DNA of 64,000 nucleotides from an uncultured Prevotella sp. (GCA_900553465.1 USDT01000006.1:21527-85526); one strand, 5' to 3'; counted from the first letter of the stretch, positions 54,016-63,439 are shown. Notes: generated by a model from the sequence alone, not told the origin. Numbers and translations: made by a program.

Positions 54016-55833
54016 ATGAACATCGAAAAAGCTTTATGCAGTTCGGTCATCAAGGCCGTGAAGGAACTGTACGGACAGGATGTGCCTGAAAAAATGGTGC
54101 AGCTTCAGAAGACAAAACGTGAATTCGAGGGACACCTCACACTCGTTGTGTTCCCGTTCCTGAAAATATCTCACAAGAAACCCGAAGAAACAGCCGAAGA
54201 CCTGGGCCGCTGGCTCAAGGAGAACGAGGCCTGCGTGGCATCGTACAACGTGGTGAAGGGTTTCCTCAACCTCGTCATATCCAACGGCGCATGGATAGGT
54301 CTGCTCAACGACATCAACGCCGACCCGACCTACGGCGAGCGCAAGGCGACTGAGAACTCGCCGCTGGTGATGATTGAATATTCATCGCCCAACACCAACA
54401 AGCCGCTCCACCTGGGACACGTGCGCAACAACCTGCTGGGCTGGAGCCTCGCAAAGATAATGGAGGCCAACGGCAACCGTGTGGTGAAGACCAACATCGT
54501 GAACGACCGCGGAATACACATCTGCAAGTCAATGCTGGCATGGCTGAAGTGGGGCAACGGCGAGACACCCGAGACAAGCGGCAAGAAGGGCGACCATCTC
54601 ATTGGCGACTACTACGTGGCTTTCGACAAGCACTATCGCGAGGAGGTTGCTGCGCTCAAGGCACAGTACACAGCTGAGGGCATGGGCGAGGAAGAAGCCG
54701 AGAAGAAAGCCAAGGACGAGGCTCCGCTGATAAAGGAAGCCCACGAGATGCTCGTGAAGTGGGAGCAGGGCGACAAGGAAGTACGCGCTCTGTGGCAGAA
54801 GATGAACTCATGGGTATATGCAGGCTTCGACGAGACCTACAAGGCGCTCGGCGTGGGCTTCGACAAAATATATTACGAATCTGATACTTACCTCGAGGGA
54901 AAGGCAAAGGTGGAAGAGGGACTGGCTAAAGGTCTTTTCTTCAGAAAGGACGACAACAGTGTATGGGCAGACCTTACCAATGAAGGACTGGACCAGAAGC
55001 TGTTGTTACGTTCTGACGGCACCAGCGTGTACATGACACAGGACATCGGTACGGCCGACATGCGCTTCCGCGACTTCCCCATCGACAAGATGATATACGT
55101 CGTAGGCAACGAGCAGAACTACCATTTCCAGGTACTTTCCATTCTGCTCGACCGTCTCGGATTCAAATGGGGCAAGGAGCTTGTGCACTTCTCCTACGGT
55201 ATGGTGGAACTGCCCAACGGCAAAATGAAGAGCCGCGAGGGAACAGTGGTTGACGCCGATGACCTCATTGCCGAAATGGTGAAGGACGCACGCCAGACCA
55301 GCGAAGAGCTCGGCAAGTTCAAGGACATGACCGAAGAGGAGCGCAGCGAGATTGCACGCATAGTAGGTATGGGCGCCCTGAAATACTTCATACTGAAGGT
55401 TGACGCACGCAAGAACATGCTCTTCAACCCGGAGGAAAGCATCGACTTCAACGGCAACACGGGTCCGTTCATACAGTATACCCACGCCCGCATACGCAGC
55501 ATCCTGCGCAAGGCCGAGGCCGAAGGCATTGCTCTGCCCGAGACTCTCGACGCCGACATGCCGCTCAACCAGAAGGAGACGGAGCTCATACAGAAGATGA
55601 ACGAATACGGTGCGGCCGTTGAGCAGGCCGGTAAGGACTATTCGCCAAGCGGCATAGCCAACTACTGCTACGAGCTGACCAAGGAGTTCAACCAGTTCTA
55701 TCACGACTACAGCATCCTCAGCGCCGACAGCGACAAGGAGAAGACCGTGCGCCTCGTGCTTGCGGCCAACGTGGCAAAGACCATCAAAAACGGTATGGAC
55801 CTGCTCGGCATAGAAGTGCCGGAACGCATGTAA
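54016..55833 (+). CDS. argS: Arginine-tRNA ligase
   Basis: 605 residues. Class I synthetase with the HIGH-type motif SSPNTNKPLHLGHVRNNLLG near residue 120, the N-terminal Add1 domain, and the KMSKS-type KMKSREGTVVDADDLI around 400, followed by an anticodon-binding helical domain with YCYELTKEFNQFYHDY. It joins arginine to its tRNA. It has a canonical promoter and a strong terminator, so is monocistronic. No anomaly. Confidence 0.97.
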   Translation: MNIEKALCSSVIKAVKELYGQDVPEKMVQLQKTKREFEGHLTLVVFPFLKISHKKPEETAEDLGRWLKENEACVASYNVVKGFLNLVISNGAWIGLLNDINADPTYGERKATENSPLVMIEYSSPNTNKPLHLGHVRNNLLGWSLAKIMEANGNRVVKTNIVNDRGIHICKSMLAWLKWGNGETPETSGKKGDHLIGDYYVAFDKHYREEVAALKAQYTAEGMGEEEAEKKAKDEAPLIKEAHEMLVKWEQGDKEVRALWQKMNSWVYAGFDETYKALGVGFDKIYYESDTYLEGKAKVEEGLAKGLFFRKDDNSVWADLTNEGLDQKLLLRSDGTSVYMTQDIGTADMRFRDFPIDKMIYVVGNEQNYHFQVLSILLDRLGFKWGKELVHFSYGMVELPNGKMKSREGTVVDADDLIAEMVKDARQTSEELGKFKDMTEEERSEIARIVGMGALKYFILKVDARKNMLFNPEESIDFNGNTGPFIQYTHARIRSILRKAEAEGIALPETLDADMPLNQKETELIQKMNEYGAAVEQAGKDYSPSGIANYCYELTKEFNQFYHDYSILSADSDKEKTVRLVLAANVAKTIKNGMDLLGIEVPERM

Positions 55834-55858
55834 GGGTTCTGCCGGACACATAAACAAG

Positions 55859-55910
55859 GTGCGCAACTCTTCATCATGCCTCAGGCATGCCGACGGGTTG
55901 CGCACTTTTC
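55859..55910 (+). terminator. Intrinsic terminator of argS
   Basis: Outer stem GTGCGCAAC (55859-55867) with GTTGCGCAC (55897-55905), an inner CATGCC/GGCATG hairpin in its loop, and TTTT at 55906-55909, 25 bp past the stop codon. Confidence 0.85.
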
Positions 55911-55926
55911 ACTACACACAGAAGCA

Positions 55927-56397
55927 ATGAACAACCAACCGCTTAATCCTCCCGACTACCGCCACGACACCGTTCTGCCGCTGCCGCCTGAAGTTTCGGC
56001 ACAGGCATGGGCCGTCGATGCGGCGTGTTCGGGCAATCCCGGACCGATGGAATACCGCTGCGTGGATCTTGCCACGGGCGCTGTGGTGTTCCACTTCGGA
56101 CCTGTGCACGGCACCAACAACATAGGCGAGTTTCTCGCCATAGTGCATGCGCTGGCACTCATGGAGCGCGAAGGCATAAAGGGAAAGTGCATCTATTCCG
56201 ACAGCCACAACGCCATGCTGTGGGTGAAGAAGAAACAGTGCAAGACCAAACTGGCTCGCACGCCACGCACCGAACAGCTCTACCAGATAATAGCGCGGGC
56301 CGAAAACTGGCTCCGTACCCATCAGGTCACCACGCCGATACTGAAGTGGGAGACGCAGAAATGGGGAGAGGTGCCGGCCGACTTCGGCAGAAAATGA
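55927..56397 (+). CDS. Ribonuclease H (RNase HI-type)
   Basis: 156 residues from the ATG at 55927; the upstream part of the frame runs through the argS terminator and is rejected. The RNase H fold is read from AWAVDAACSGNPGPMEYRCVD (first catalytic Asp), GTNNIGEFLAIVHALALM (Glu), IYSDSHNAMLWVKKK (second Asp) and the C-terminal PADFGRK (last Asp). This variant, with the longer N-terminus and GTNNIGEF, is the usual Bacteroidota form. It would remove RNA from RNA-DNA hybrids. It probably uses read-through or a nearby unseen promoter. Confidence 0.85.
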   Translation: MNNQPLNPPDYRHDTVLPLPPEVSAQAWAVDAACSGNPGPMEYRCVDLATGAVVFHFGPVHGTNNIGEFLAIVHALALMEREGIKGKCIYSDSHNAMLWVKKKQCKTKLARTPRTEQLYQIIARAENWLRTHQVTTPILKWETQKWGEVPADFGRK

Positions 56398-56509
56398 CGC
56401 ATACATTATTATAATATGACTGCCGGCACCATCCGGCAGCACAACAACGGATATATACCGGCACTGCCGGAAAAACATAATAACATAACCTGTAACAAAA
56501 CCTGAAGAT

Positions 56510-56923
56510 ATGAAAATCAGATCACTCATCGCCGTCTGCGCCGCAGCCATGCTCACAGCATGCAACGGTCATTGCGACAGACAGGCCGTATGCCACGGAC
56601 AGTGCGCTCCGGCCGACTCAATGAATGTGGTGCTCGACCTGCACCGCCACGTAAAACCACAGTTTGTATCAGCATTCAAGGCTGCGTTCCTCGAGTGCAA
56701 GCAGCACACCGTAAAGGAAGCGGGATGCATGGACTACGGCGTATATCAGGCTGCCGACGACAGCACCCACCTGTTCATACACGAGGTGTGGAAGAATCAG
56801 GCCGAGCTCGACAAGCACGGACAGACCGAACATCTCAAGGCGTTCCTGGAAAAGACAAAGGACATGTGCGACAGCACGGACGACCGTCGCATCACAGTGT
56901 GCCCGCATGTACAGGCAAAATGA
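56510..56923 (+). CDS. Lipoprotein with an antibiotic-biosynthesis-monooxygenase (ABM) fold
   Basis: 137 residues. The lipobox AMLTACNG puts it on a membrane, after which a His/Cys-rich stretch (CDRQAVCHGQCAPAD) precedes an ABM dimeric ferredoxin-like domain: MNVVLDLHRHVKPQFVSAFKAAFLECKQHTVKEAGCMDYGVYQAADDSTHLFIHEVWKNQAELDKHGQTEHLKAF. The ABM fold is found in quinol monooxygenases and heme-degrading enzymes, but also in proteins without activity. A lipid-anchored member is not common. A run of short GC-rich inverted repeats (CTGCCGG/CCGGCAG) lies in the gap before it, around 56420-56471. Confidence 0.76.
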   Translation: MKIRSLIAVCAAAMLTACNGHCDRQAVCHGQCAPADSMNVVLDLHRHVKPQFVSAFKAAFLECKQHTVKEAGCMDYGVYQAADDSTHLFIHEVWKNQAELDKHGQTEHLKAFLEKTKDMCDSTDDRRITVCPHVQAK

Positions 56924-56986
56924 CACGGCGCGCATAACAGCGCGACACAACAAGGAACTGAAAACCAACACATAAACTTACCTGCC

Positions 56987-58384
56987 ATGACAAGAAAAAA
57001 CATACTGACCGTTCTGTTGGTTCTTATGGCCGGACTCACAGCTACGGCCCAACAGAAGTCGCTGCACCAACTGCAGCAGGAGTTTGTCGACCTGCGTTTC
57101 GGCATGTTCATCCATTTCAACATTCCTACTTTCGCACCTGACGACTGGCCGGACCCCGATCTGCCGGCATCGGTATTCAATCCCAGGAAGCTCGACTGCA
57201 CGCAGTGGGCAAAGGCGGCGAAGTCTGCCAACATGTCGTACGGATGTCTCACGACCAAGCACCACAGCGGTTTCTGCATATGGGACACCAAGACCACCGA
57301 CTACAACGTGATGAACTCGCCGCTCAAGCGCGACGTGGTGCGCGAGTATGTCGATGCTTTCCGTAAGGAAGGACTGAAGGTGATGCTCTATTATTCGATT
57401 CTCGACACTCACCACCGTCTGCGTCCCAACATGATAACACCCGACAAGACGGACATGATAAAGGCGCAGCTGAAGGAGCTGCTGACAAACTACGGCCCCA
57501 TCACAGCGCTCATCATCGACGGTTGGGACGCTCCGTGGTCGCGCATAAGTTACGACGAAGTGTCGTTCCCGGAGATATACAGTTACATCAAATCGCTGCA
57601 GCCGGAATGTCTGGTGATGGATCTCAACGCTGCGAAATATCCGCGTGAAGCGCTGTTCTACACCGACATAAAATCATACGAGCAGGGAGCGGGACAGAAG
57701 ATATCTACATCCGAGAACCGTCTGCCGGCACTGGCATGCCTGCCTTTGCAGAAAAACTGGTTCTGGAAGGAATCGTTCCCCACAGACAAAATGAAACCGG
57801 CGGAGGAGATGATAAACGACAACGTGGTGCCGTACAACAAGGCTTACTGCAACTTCATACTAAACGTGGCGCCCAACCGCGACGGTCTGATGGACGACAA
57901 TGCGCTGGAGGAGTTGCGCAAGATGGGCAAAATGTGGAAGAACGACGGACGTGTGGCAGAGCTGCCTGAGTGTGACGCACCGATAACGGAGCGCAACATA
58001 GCCAAGAACAGACCGGCCGAATCGTCTTGGAGCTACGATTACGGCATCATGGACTTCGCCAACGACGATGACTTCGTGACCGCCTGGACATCGAATCCGA
58101 GAGTGAAGACACCGTGGTGGAGCGTTGAACTGGGTGACGGAAAGACCATTGACATGGTGACGATAACCGAAGAAGACGGCGGCGTGATGAAGGAGTACAC
58201 ACTCGAATACCGCTCCGGCGGTACGTGGAAGACGCTCTTCAGCGGTGAGGCAAAGACGCAGAGCCGTGTCAAAATACACCGTTTCGCACCGGTGAAGGCC
58301 GATGCCGTGAAGGTGACGGTGACACGTCATGACGGCACTGTGAAGATAGCCGAGCTGGGCGTTTACACTCCTTACGTGAAATAA
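56987..58384 (+). CDS. GH29 alpha-L-fucosidase with a C-terminal carbohydrate-binding domain
   Basis: 465 residues. Signal peptide MTRKNILTVLLVLMAGLTATAQ. The GH29 barrel is clear from DLRFGMFIHFNIPTFAPDDWPDPDLPASVFNP, KHHSGFCIWDTKTTDYNV and ITALIIDGWDAPW, where the Asp of the strand end is the likely nucleophile. The C-terminal ~100 residues (WSVELGDGKTIDMVTITEEDGGVMKEYTLEYRSGGTWKTLFSGEAKTQSRVKIHRF) are an F5/8-type CBM32-like domain. It would release L-fucose from host or dietary glycans in the periplasm or at the surface. No SusCD pair or regulator lies next to it. Confidence 0.9.
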   Translation: MTRKNILTVLLVLMAGLTATAQQKSLHQLQQEFVDLRFGMFIHFNIPTFAPDDWPDPDLPASVFNPRKLDCTQWAKAAKSANMSYGCLTTKHHSGFCIWDTKTTDYNVMNSPLKRDVVREYVDAFRKEGLKVMLYYSILDTHHRLRPNMITPDKTDMIKAQLKELLTNYGPITALIIDGWDAPWSRISYDEVSFPEIYSYIKSLQPECLVMDLNAAKYPREALFYTDIKSYEQGAGQKISTSENRLPALACLPLQKNWFWKESFPTDKMKPAEEMINDNVVPYNKAYCNFILNVAPNRDGLMDDNALEELRKMGKMWKNDGRVAELPECDAPITERNIAKNRPAESSWSYDYGIMDFANDDDFVTAWTSNPRVKTPWWSVELGDGKTIDMVTITEEDGGVMKEYTLEYRSGGTWKTLFSGEAKTQSRVKIHRFAPVKADAVKVTVTRHDGTVKIAELGVYTPYVK

Positions 58385-58468
58385 ACATACAAGACAAAAG
58401 GCATAAACATACTGTATATACGGTATGTACATATAATAAAGATAAAACAAAGCGTCTGAACGCTATAC

Positions 58469-58520
58469 AAAAATTCCGGTCTGCATGCGTGAAACACTGT
58501 TTTCTGCATGCAGGCCGGAA
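58469..58520 (-). terminator. Intrinsic terminator between convergent genes
   Basis: A 15-bp stem with one G-U pair (58474-58488 with 58506-58520) and a 17-base loop; the minus-strand side carries TTTTTG, so it ends the leftward glycosyltransferase gene and may also stop the fucosidase transcript. Confidence 0.75.
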
Positions 58521-58612
58521 CTTTATGACCGGATAGAAACGGATTTTCTGAATTGAAAACAAATACGCCATGAAAAGCGCATTTACTATAACAATGTTTA
58601 TATAGAATGCTT

Positions 58613-59758
58613 TCAGACTCCCGCATAGCGCGAAGGAAGCAGCGAGAAGAGGAACGCCAGCGACATGTGATGTTCCGGCACGACAGTCGCGGCACGTTCT
58701 ATGCGCGACATCATACGCACACTGCAGCAGCTCACCCAGTGGCGGAACTCCGGGTCGGGAGTATATTCTGCTGAGAAATCGAGCAGACGGTCCAGGTCGA
58801 AATCGCGACAGACGATGCCCGCTCCGCAGCGGCTCGCGTCGTAGGCGTTGCAGTCCTGCTCTATGTGTGCCGGCACCATGAGTATGGGTTTGCCCAGATA
58901 CATGGCCTCACAGACAGATTCGAACCCAGCAGTTGTGGCATAGGCGCGGCATCCGGCGAGCGACTTGAGGAAAGCCTTGTCGTCTATCTGATTGAACGTC
59001 AGGTTGCGATCCACCTTATAAACCTTGTCCACACCCTTCTTGTCCCAGAAGAAATTGAGCGGCACATCGGGGTTGTTGCGGTGCCAGCGGTCGATGCTCA
59101 CGCCGAAACCGGCATTCACCATGTAACCGTGCAGATAGTCGCCGGCCACAGCCTCGGTGTCCATAACATCGCGGCGAAGCAGCGGTGGTACCACGCTCAC
59201 GCCCGAACGGCTGTCGTCGGGCATGTTTCTGAACGACAGGGCGAGCTTGTCCTGCGCTCCGATACAGGTGATGCGTGTGAACATGCGCAGGAAGAACAGA
59301 CTCACGGGGCTGCCCTTCGGAAACTCGAAACCGCTATGCAGGAACAGATACTGATGGCCTATGCTCACCTGAGGCACCTGCGGACGGAACAGCAGATAGG
59401 TCAGTCCGGTGAGCAGTTCGTAGAAGTTGATGACAAGGTCGGCCTTAGTCTGCATTATCCGACGGCGGATGAAAAGAATGCTCTTCAGATAAGTCGGAGT
59501 CTTGAATATGTTATACGCCACGCTGCGCGTTAGGTTGCTGCGCTTGTTGGAGGGCGTCGGCAGGAAGTTTGGACTGTCAAACAGCTTTATCTCAGTGTTC
59601 ATGCTGCGGCTGAAGAAGTCGGGCAGACTGCGCGCTCCGCTCTTTCCCACGAGCACCTCGACCACCTCATGGCCGTTGCGGCGCAGCATGGCTTCCATTG
59701 TTATGGCCTGCGTGAGATGTCCGCGGCCCTCGCCCTGCACGATGAAGAGAATTCTCAT
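58613..59758 (-). CDS. GT-B glycosyltransferase (MurG/GtfB-like)
   Basis: 381 residues. N-terminal RILFIVQGEGRGHLTQAITMEAMLRRNGHEV is the membrane-associated, Gly-rich acceptor-binding loop of MurG- or GtfB-like enzymes; the C-terminal donor domain has AGFESVCEAMYLGKPILMVPAHIEQDCNAYDA, with the conserved Glu and the PAxxEQ segment that bind a UDP-sugar. No membrane segment is seen. Donor and acceptor unknown. ribD lies 92 bp upstream on the same strand. It has a strong terminator at 58469. Confidence 0.84.
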   Translation of the reverse strand: MRILFIVQGEGRGHLTQAITMEAMLRRNGHEVVEVLVGKSGARSLPDFFSRSMNTEIKLFDSPNFLPTPSNKRSNLTRSVAYNIFKTPTYLKSILFIRRRIMQTKADLVINFYELLTGLTYLLFRPQVPQVSIGHQYLFLHSGFEFPKGSPVSLFFLRMFTRITCIGAQDKLALSFRNMPDDSRSGVSVVPPLLRRDVMDTEAVAGDYLHGYMVNAGFGVSIDRWHRNNPDVPLNFFWDKKGVDKVYKVDRNLTFNQIDDKAFLKSLAGCRAYATTAGFESVCEAMYLGKPILMVPAHIEQDCNAYDASRCGAGIVCRDFDLDRLLDFSAEYTPDPEFRHWVSCCSVRMMSRIERAATVVPEHHMSLAFLFSLLPSRYAGV

Positions 59759-59850
59759 AGATTGTCGTGATATAGTTAATGTTGTCTTTTACACGATGTA
59801 AAATTATTCCTTACGCATTACGCCGGCATTTAATACATGTTACATTTGCG

Positions 59851-60828
59851 TTAAATGTCCTCATGTCCGGCGTGTCCATAGGTGATTATAGTGTTGCCGT
59901 CGCACACCTTCGAGCCCGTCACCACTATGTCAGAAGGCAGTTGCGGAGCCTTTGTTCCGCCACCCACTGCCAAAGGCGCCGTCTCCACACGTATTTCGTC
60001 CCACATGCCGGACTCAATGAACGTGCCATGGGTGAACGCTCCACCCTCCACCAGCAGCGACTGCACACCGCGACGATAGAGCTCGTCGAGTATCTGCGGA
60101 ACAACAGGCCGGTCGAAGTCGAGGCCCGGGAAGAAGGGCCGTTCGCGGTCTATCACGATGCGCAGAGGGTCTGGCCCGGCCCAGTGACGCACGTTGAGCT
60201 GTGCGTTGTCGCGCTCGGCGGTCACACGTCCGATGAGTATGGCGTCGTGCTCGGCACGCAACTTGTGTACAAGCATCCGTGTGAACGGTATCGAAAGAGC
60301 CACGGGACGGCAGTGGTCGTCGATAAATCCGTCGGCCGTCTGCGCCCATTTAAGGGTGACGAAAGGCCGTTTCCGGCTGTTGAAGGTGAAGAACACACGG
60401 TTGAGTTCGCGGCACTCGCGCTCCAACACACCCACCGTGACGTCGATGCCGGCGTCGCGCAGCTTCTGAATGCCGCGCCCGCTCACCTTGGCAAAGGTGT
60501 CTACACACCCCACAACCACACGCCGCACGCCTTTTCTGACAATGAGATCGGCACACGGAGGAGTCTTTCCGTAATGGGCGCACGGTTCCAGACTCACATA
60601 CATCACGGCTTCAGGCAGCAGCCTTTCGTCCTCCGGCGACACCGAAGCAAAGGCATTCACCTCTGCATGACCTTCGCCGCAGCGCACGTGATAGCCCTCA
60701 CCAATGATGCGTCCACCGGCAACTATCACCGCCCCAACCATCGGATTGGGACTGGCATTACGGCGTCCGCAGGCTGCGAGTTGCAGGCAGCGGCGCATGT
60801 ACATTTCGTCTGTTGTGCTCTGGTTCAT
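59851..60828 (-). CDS. ribD: Bifunctional riboflavin biosynthesis protein RibD
   Basis: 325 residues from the ATG at 60828. The N-terminal deaminase domain has the zinc-binding HAEVNAFASV and PCAHYGKTPPCADLI motifs; the C-terminal domain is a reductase of the dihydrofolate-reductase fold, with FVTLKWAQTADGFID and LLVEGGAFTHGTF. It performs the deamination and reduction steps of riboflavin synthesis. The ATG lies next to a divergent promoter (60844). An in-frame extension reaching 60906 is rejected as it lacks family sequence. No other rib gene is in the window. Confidence 0.95.
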   Translation of the reverse strand: MNQSTTDEMYMRRCLQLAACGRRNASPNPMVGAVIVAGGRIIGEGYHVRCGEGHAEVNAFASVSPEDERLLPEAVMYVSLEPCAHYGKTPPCADLIVRKGVRRVVVGCVDTFAKVSGRGIQKLRDAGIDVTVGVLERECRELNRVFFTFNSRKRPFVTLKWAQTADGFIDDHCRPVALSIPFTRMLVHKLRAEHDAILIGRVTAERDNAQLNVRHWAGPDPLRIVIDRERPFFPGLDFDRPVVPQILDELYRRGVQSLLVEGGAFTHGTFIESGMWDEIRVETAPLAVGGGTKAPQLPSDIVVTGSKVCDGNTIITYGHAGHEDI

Positions 60829-60843
60829 ATCAAAATTATTAAG

Positions 60844-60851
60844 TATCTTTG
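60844..60851 (+). promoter_or_regulatory. -7 promoter element of the prmC operon
   Basis: TATCTTTG on the plus strand, 112 bp upstream of the prmC ATG. On the other strand TAATTTTG (complement of 60831-60838) lies almost against the ribD ATG, which would give a nearly leaderless ribD message; this is only suggestive. Confidence 0.55.
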
Positions 60852-60963
60852 TGCGGGCAAGTCCTTCCGGGGTGCCCGGCGTTCCGGCATCCGGCCCTAA
60901 GCACACGGCCGTACCGGTGAAGAAAAAACAATATCAAGACAAAAAATCACTGATAAAGACATC

Positions 60964-61824
60964 ATGACGTACAGAGAACTTTGGCAGGCTCTCATTCCGG
61001 CCTACGACGAACGCGAGGCGAAAAGCATCGCACGCATGGTCTTCGAACAGCGTTTCGGTCTGAGTCTGACCGACATTTGTATGGGCAAAGATAAACAATT
61101 ATCCGAAAAAACGCACAGTGAAACGGAAAAAATTGCGGAGCGCCTGCTTCAAAACGAGCCGGTACAGTATGTCCTGGGATGCGAGACCTTCTGCGGACGC
61201 ACGTTCAAGGTGCGCCCCGGAGTGCTCATTCCGCGACCGGAGACAGCCGGTCTCATAGAGCTTATGGCATCGCTGCGCGACCCGAAAAGGTCTTCGACCG
61301 ACATTCTCGACATAGGGACGGGCAGCGGATGTATTGCTGTTACGTCGGCGCTCGACATACCGGGGGCCGACGTCACGGCGTGGGACATAGCCGACGAAGC
61401 ACTTGCCACGGCTGCGGAGAACGCCAAGGAGCTCGGTGCGCAAGTGAGAATAGTGCGCCAGGACGCGCTCTGTCCACCTGAGGACAACGGACTGTGGGAC
61501 TTCGTTGTAAGCAATCCACCATACATCTGCGACAAGGAACGGGCGGAAATGAGCCGCAACGTACTCGACCACGAACCGGCCACAGCTCTGTTTGTACCCG
61601 ACGACGACCCGCTCAAATTCTATCGTGCCATTGCCCGTTACTCGCGTCTGGCGCTGCGGCAGGGCGGATGGCTTCTATTCGAAATAAACCCACTGTATGC
61701 CGACGATATGATGACGATGCTCACAAATGAGCATTTTGACCGTATAAGCATATCCGACGACATGTTCGGGCGCAAGCGATTCGCCATGGCGCAACGGCCC
61801 GACCGTTCCACAACTACTGCATGA
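60964..61824 (+). CDS. prmC: Release-factor N5-glutamine methyltransferase
   Basis: 286 residues. SAM-dependent methylation of the GGQ glutamine of RF1 and RF2. The catalytic NPPYI motif is present in VVSNPPYICDKERAEM, and ILDIGTGSGCIAVTSALDI is the SAM-binding motif; a helical N-terminal domain of about 90 residues is normal. It is followed by recX 25 bp later and comF, so the three are probably one transcript. No anomaly. Confidence 0.95.
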   Translation: MTYRELWQALIPAYDEREAKSIARMVFEQRFGLSLTDICMGKDKQLSEKTHSETEKIAERLLQNEPVQYVLGCETFCGRTFKVRPGVLIPRPETAGLIELMASLRDPKRSSTDILDIGTGSGCIAVTSALDIPGADVTAWDIADEALATAAENAKELGAQVRIVRQDALCPPEDNGLWDFVVSNPPYICDKERAEMSRNVLDHEPATALFVPDDDPLKFYRAIARYSRLALRQGGWLLFEINPLYADDMMTMLTNEHFDRISISDDMFGRKRFAMAQRPDRSTTTA

Positions 61825-61849
61825 CTGAATCAGAAAAACAACACTGACA

Positions 61850-62356
61850 ATGACAGAACGCAAGACAATAACCGAAGAACAGGCCCTGCGCCGGCTGTCG
61901 GCCCTCTGCTCCAAGGCTGAGCACTCCACGGGCGAGATGGCCGCAAAACTGCGCGCATGGCAGGTGGACGAAGACGCGCAGCAACGCATAATCGACCGTT
62001 TGAAAAGCGCGAGATACGTGGACGACGAACGCTTCTGCCGCTCGTTCGTGCACGACAAGATACAGTTCGACAAATGGGGACGCCGCAAGATTGAGATGGC
62101 ACTATACAAGAAAGGTGTAGGACGCGACATCTATGCACCCATACTCGACAGCATCGACGACAGTGAATATGCCGAAGCGTTGCGTCCGATGCTCGAAGCA
62201 AAGCGCCGGAGCATAAAGGCACGCAACGACTACGAGCTGAACTCGAAACTCATAAAATATGCTCTCTCGCGCGGATTCGGTATGAACATCATACGCATGT
62301 GTCTCGATGCGGCCGGCGACTTCGATGTGGACGAAAGCGATGAACCTGATTTTTAA
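61850..62356 (+). CDS. recX: RecX-type regulatory protein
   Basis: 168 residues. The usual tandem helical repeats are visible: EEQALRRLSALCSKAEHSTGEMAAKLRAWQVDEDAQQRIIDRLKSARYVDDERFCRSFVHDKIQFDKWGRRKIEMALYKKG, then a third repeat to the end. RecX binds RecA and limits filament growth. recA is not in the window. Its stop overlaps the comF start by 17 bp, so translation is coupled. It lies 25 bp after prmC. Confidence 0.92.
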   Translation: MTERKTITEEQALRRLSALCSKAEHSTGEMAAKLRAWQVDEDAQQRIIDRLKSARYVDDERFCRSFVHDKIQFDKWGRRKIEMALYKKGVGRDIYAPILDSIDDSEYAEALRPMLEAKRRSIKARNDYELNSKLIKYALSRGFGMNIIRMCLDAAGDFDVDESDEPDF

Positions 62357-63044
62357 AATAATACGCCACCTTACCGACATCATGGCCCCGCGGTCATGCG
62401 CCGTATGCGACCGCCGTATGTCGCCGAACGAAAGCGCCATATGTGCACGCTGCGACATGCGTCTGCCGCGCACCGGCCACGAGACCGACATGACGGGCAA
62501 CGAGATGGCGCGCCTGTTCTGGGCACGCATAGCCGTGGAACGCGCCGCTGCCATGTGGCTATATCAGCCCCATTCGGAGGTGAGCACCGTGATATACCGG
62601 CTGAAATACGGCAACCGCCCTGAGCAGGGACGGCAGATGGGTATCGCTGCGGCACGCGAACTGAAGGTCGCCGGATTCTTCGACGGCATCGACCTTATTA
62701 TCCCCGTGCCGCTGGCCAGGGAGAAAATGATGCAGCGCGGCTACAACCAGAGCGAGGAGATTGCACGCGGCGTGGCTGCCGTGACGGGACTGCCGGTGGT
62801 GACCGGAGCCGTAACACGCATACGCAACACCGAGAGCCAGACAAGCAAGACGGGTGTGCAGCGCGTGGACAACGTGGAAGGAGCCTTCCGGCTGATGCGT
62901 CCCGACAGGGTGGCAGGCCGTCATGTGCTCATAGTTGACGACGTGGTGACAACCGGTTCCACAGTTTGTGCCTGCGGCAAGGAGCTGATGAAGGCAGGCG
63001 GAGTGAGCATCAGCGTGATGTCACTCGGATTCACCCACCAGTAG
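62340..63044 (+). CDS. comF: ComF-family phosphoribosyltransferase
   Basis: 234 residues from the ATG at 62340, giving a 17-bp overlap with recX; an in-frame upstream ATG is less likely. The N-terminal zinc-ribbon-like part has two cysteine pairs (PRSCAVCDRRM ... CARCD). The C-terminal domain is a PRTase with HVLIVDDVVTTGSTV (PRPP loop) and KYGNRPEQGRQMG. ComF is needed for DNA uptake in some naturally competent bacteria, so it may relate to the comM gene at 42-44 kb, but a role outside competence is equally possible. Confidence 0.9.
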   Translation: MNLIFKIIRHLTDIMAPRSCAVCDRRMSPNESAICARCDMRLPRTGHETDMTGNEMARLFWARIAVERAAAMWLYQPHSEVSTVIYRLKYGNRPEQGRQMGIAAARELKVAGFFDGIDLIIPVPLAREKMMQRGYNQSEEIARGVAAVTGLPVVTGAVTRIRNTESQTSKTGVQRVDNVEGAFRLMRPDRVAGRHVLIVDDVVTTGSTVCACGKELMKAGGVSISVMSLGFTHQ

Positions 63045-63329
63045 AACCATCTGCAAACATCCTATCCTCCGAAACTCTCAACCTCCGCACGGCCTCATAC
63101 GCAACCTCCACACACCACTGCAGAACACTTCCCGTAAGGAATAACGAAAAACACAAATTGGCTTTGAAAATGAATATTTATACATTTTTCAAAGTAAAAA
63201 ATTTTGACAATTATTTTTTGCAAAATAGAAAAGCGACAGCCCTCAAACAGCATGTTTCAAAGTACTGCAACCTTGGCCACAACATCAGAAAAAGTCTTTC
63301 TGTCGACCACTGCACTCCCATCACTTTAC

Positions 63330-63439
63330 AGAAAAGGCCATTCGGCATTACGATATGCACTGTTTCGGAGTGTGATAAATACTCTATCAGCACGCGAAAA
63401 AGCCTGTTTCGCACCCTAAAAAAGACCATTTCGCAGCAT
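63330..63439. repeat. 22-bp tandem array, 5 units
   Basis: Units begin at 63330, 63352, 63374, 63396 and 63418. Unit 63396 (GAAAAAGCCTGTTTC then GCACCCT) is nearly identical to the unit at 19744. The array is flanked on the right by the palindrome pair at 63575. Confidence 0.8.

Noticed and set aside
12393..63439. The 22-bp arrays as CRISPR arrays
   Set aside because: Units abut with no spacers, vary along their whole length and have no cas genes nearby.
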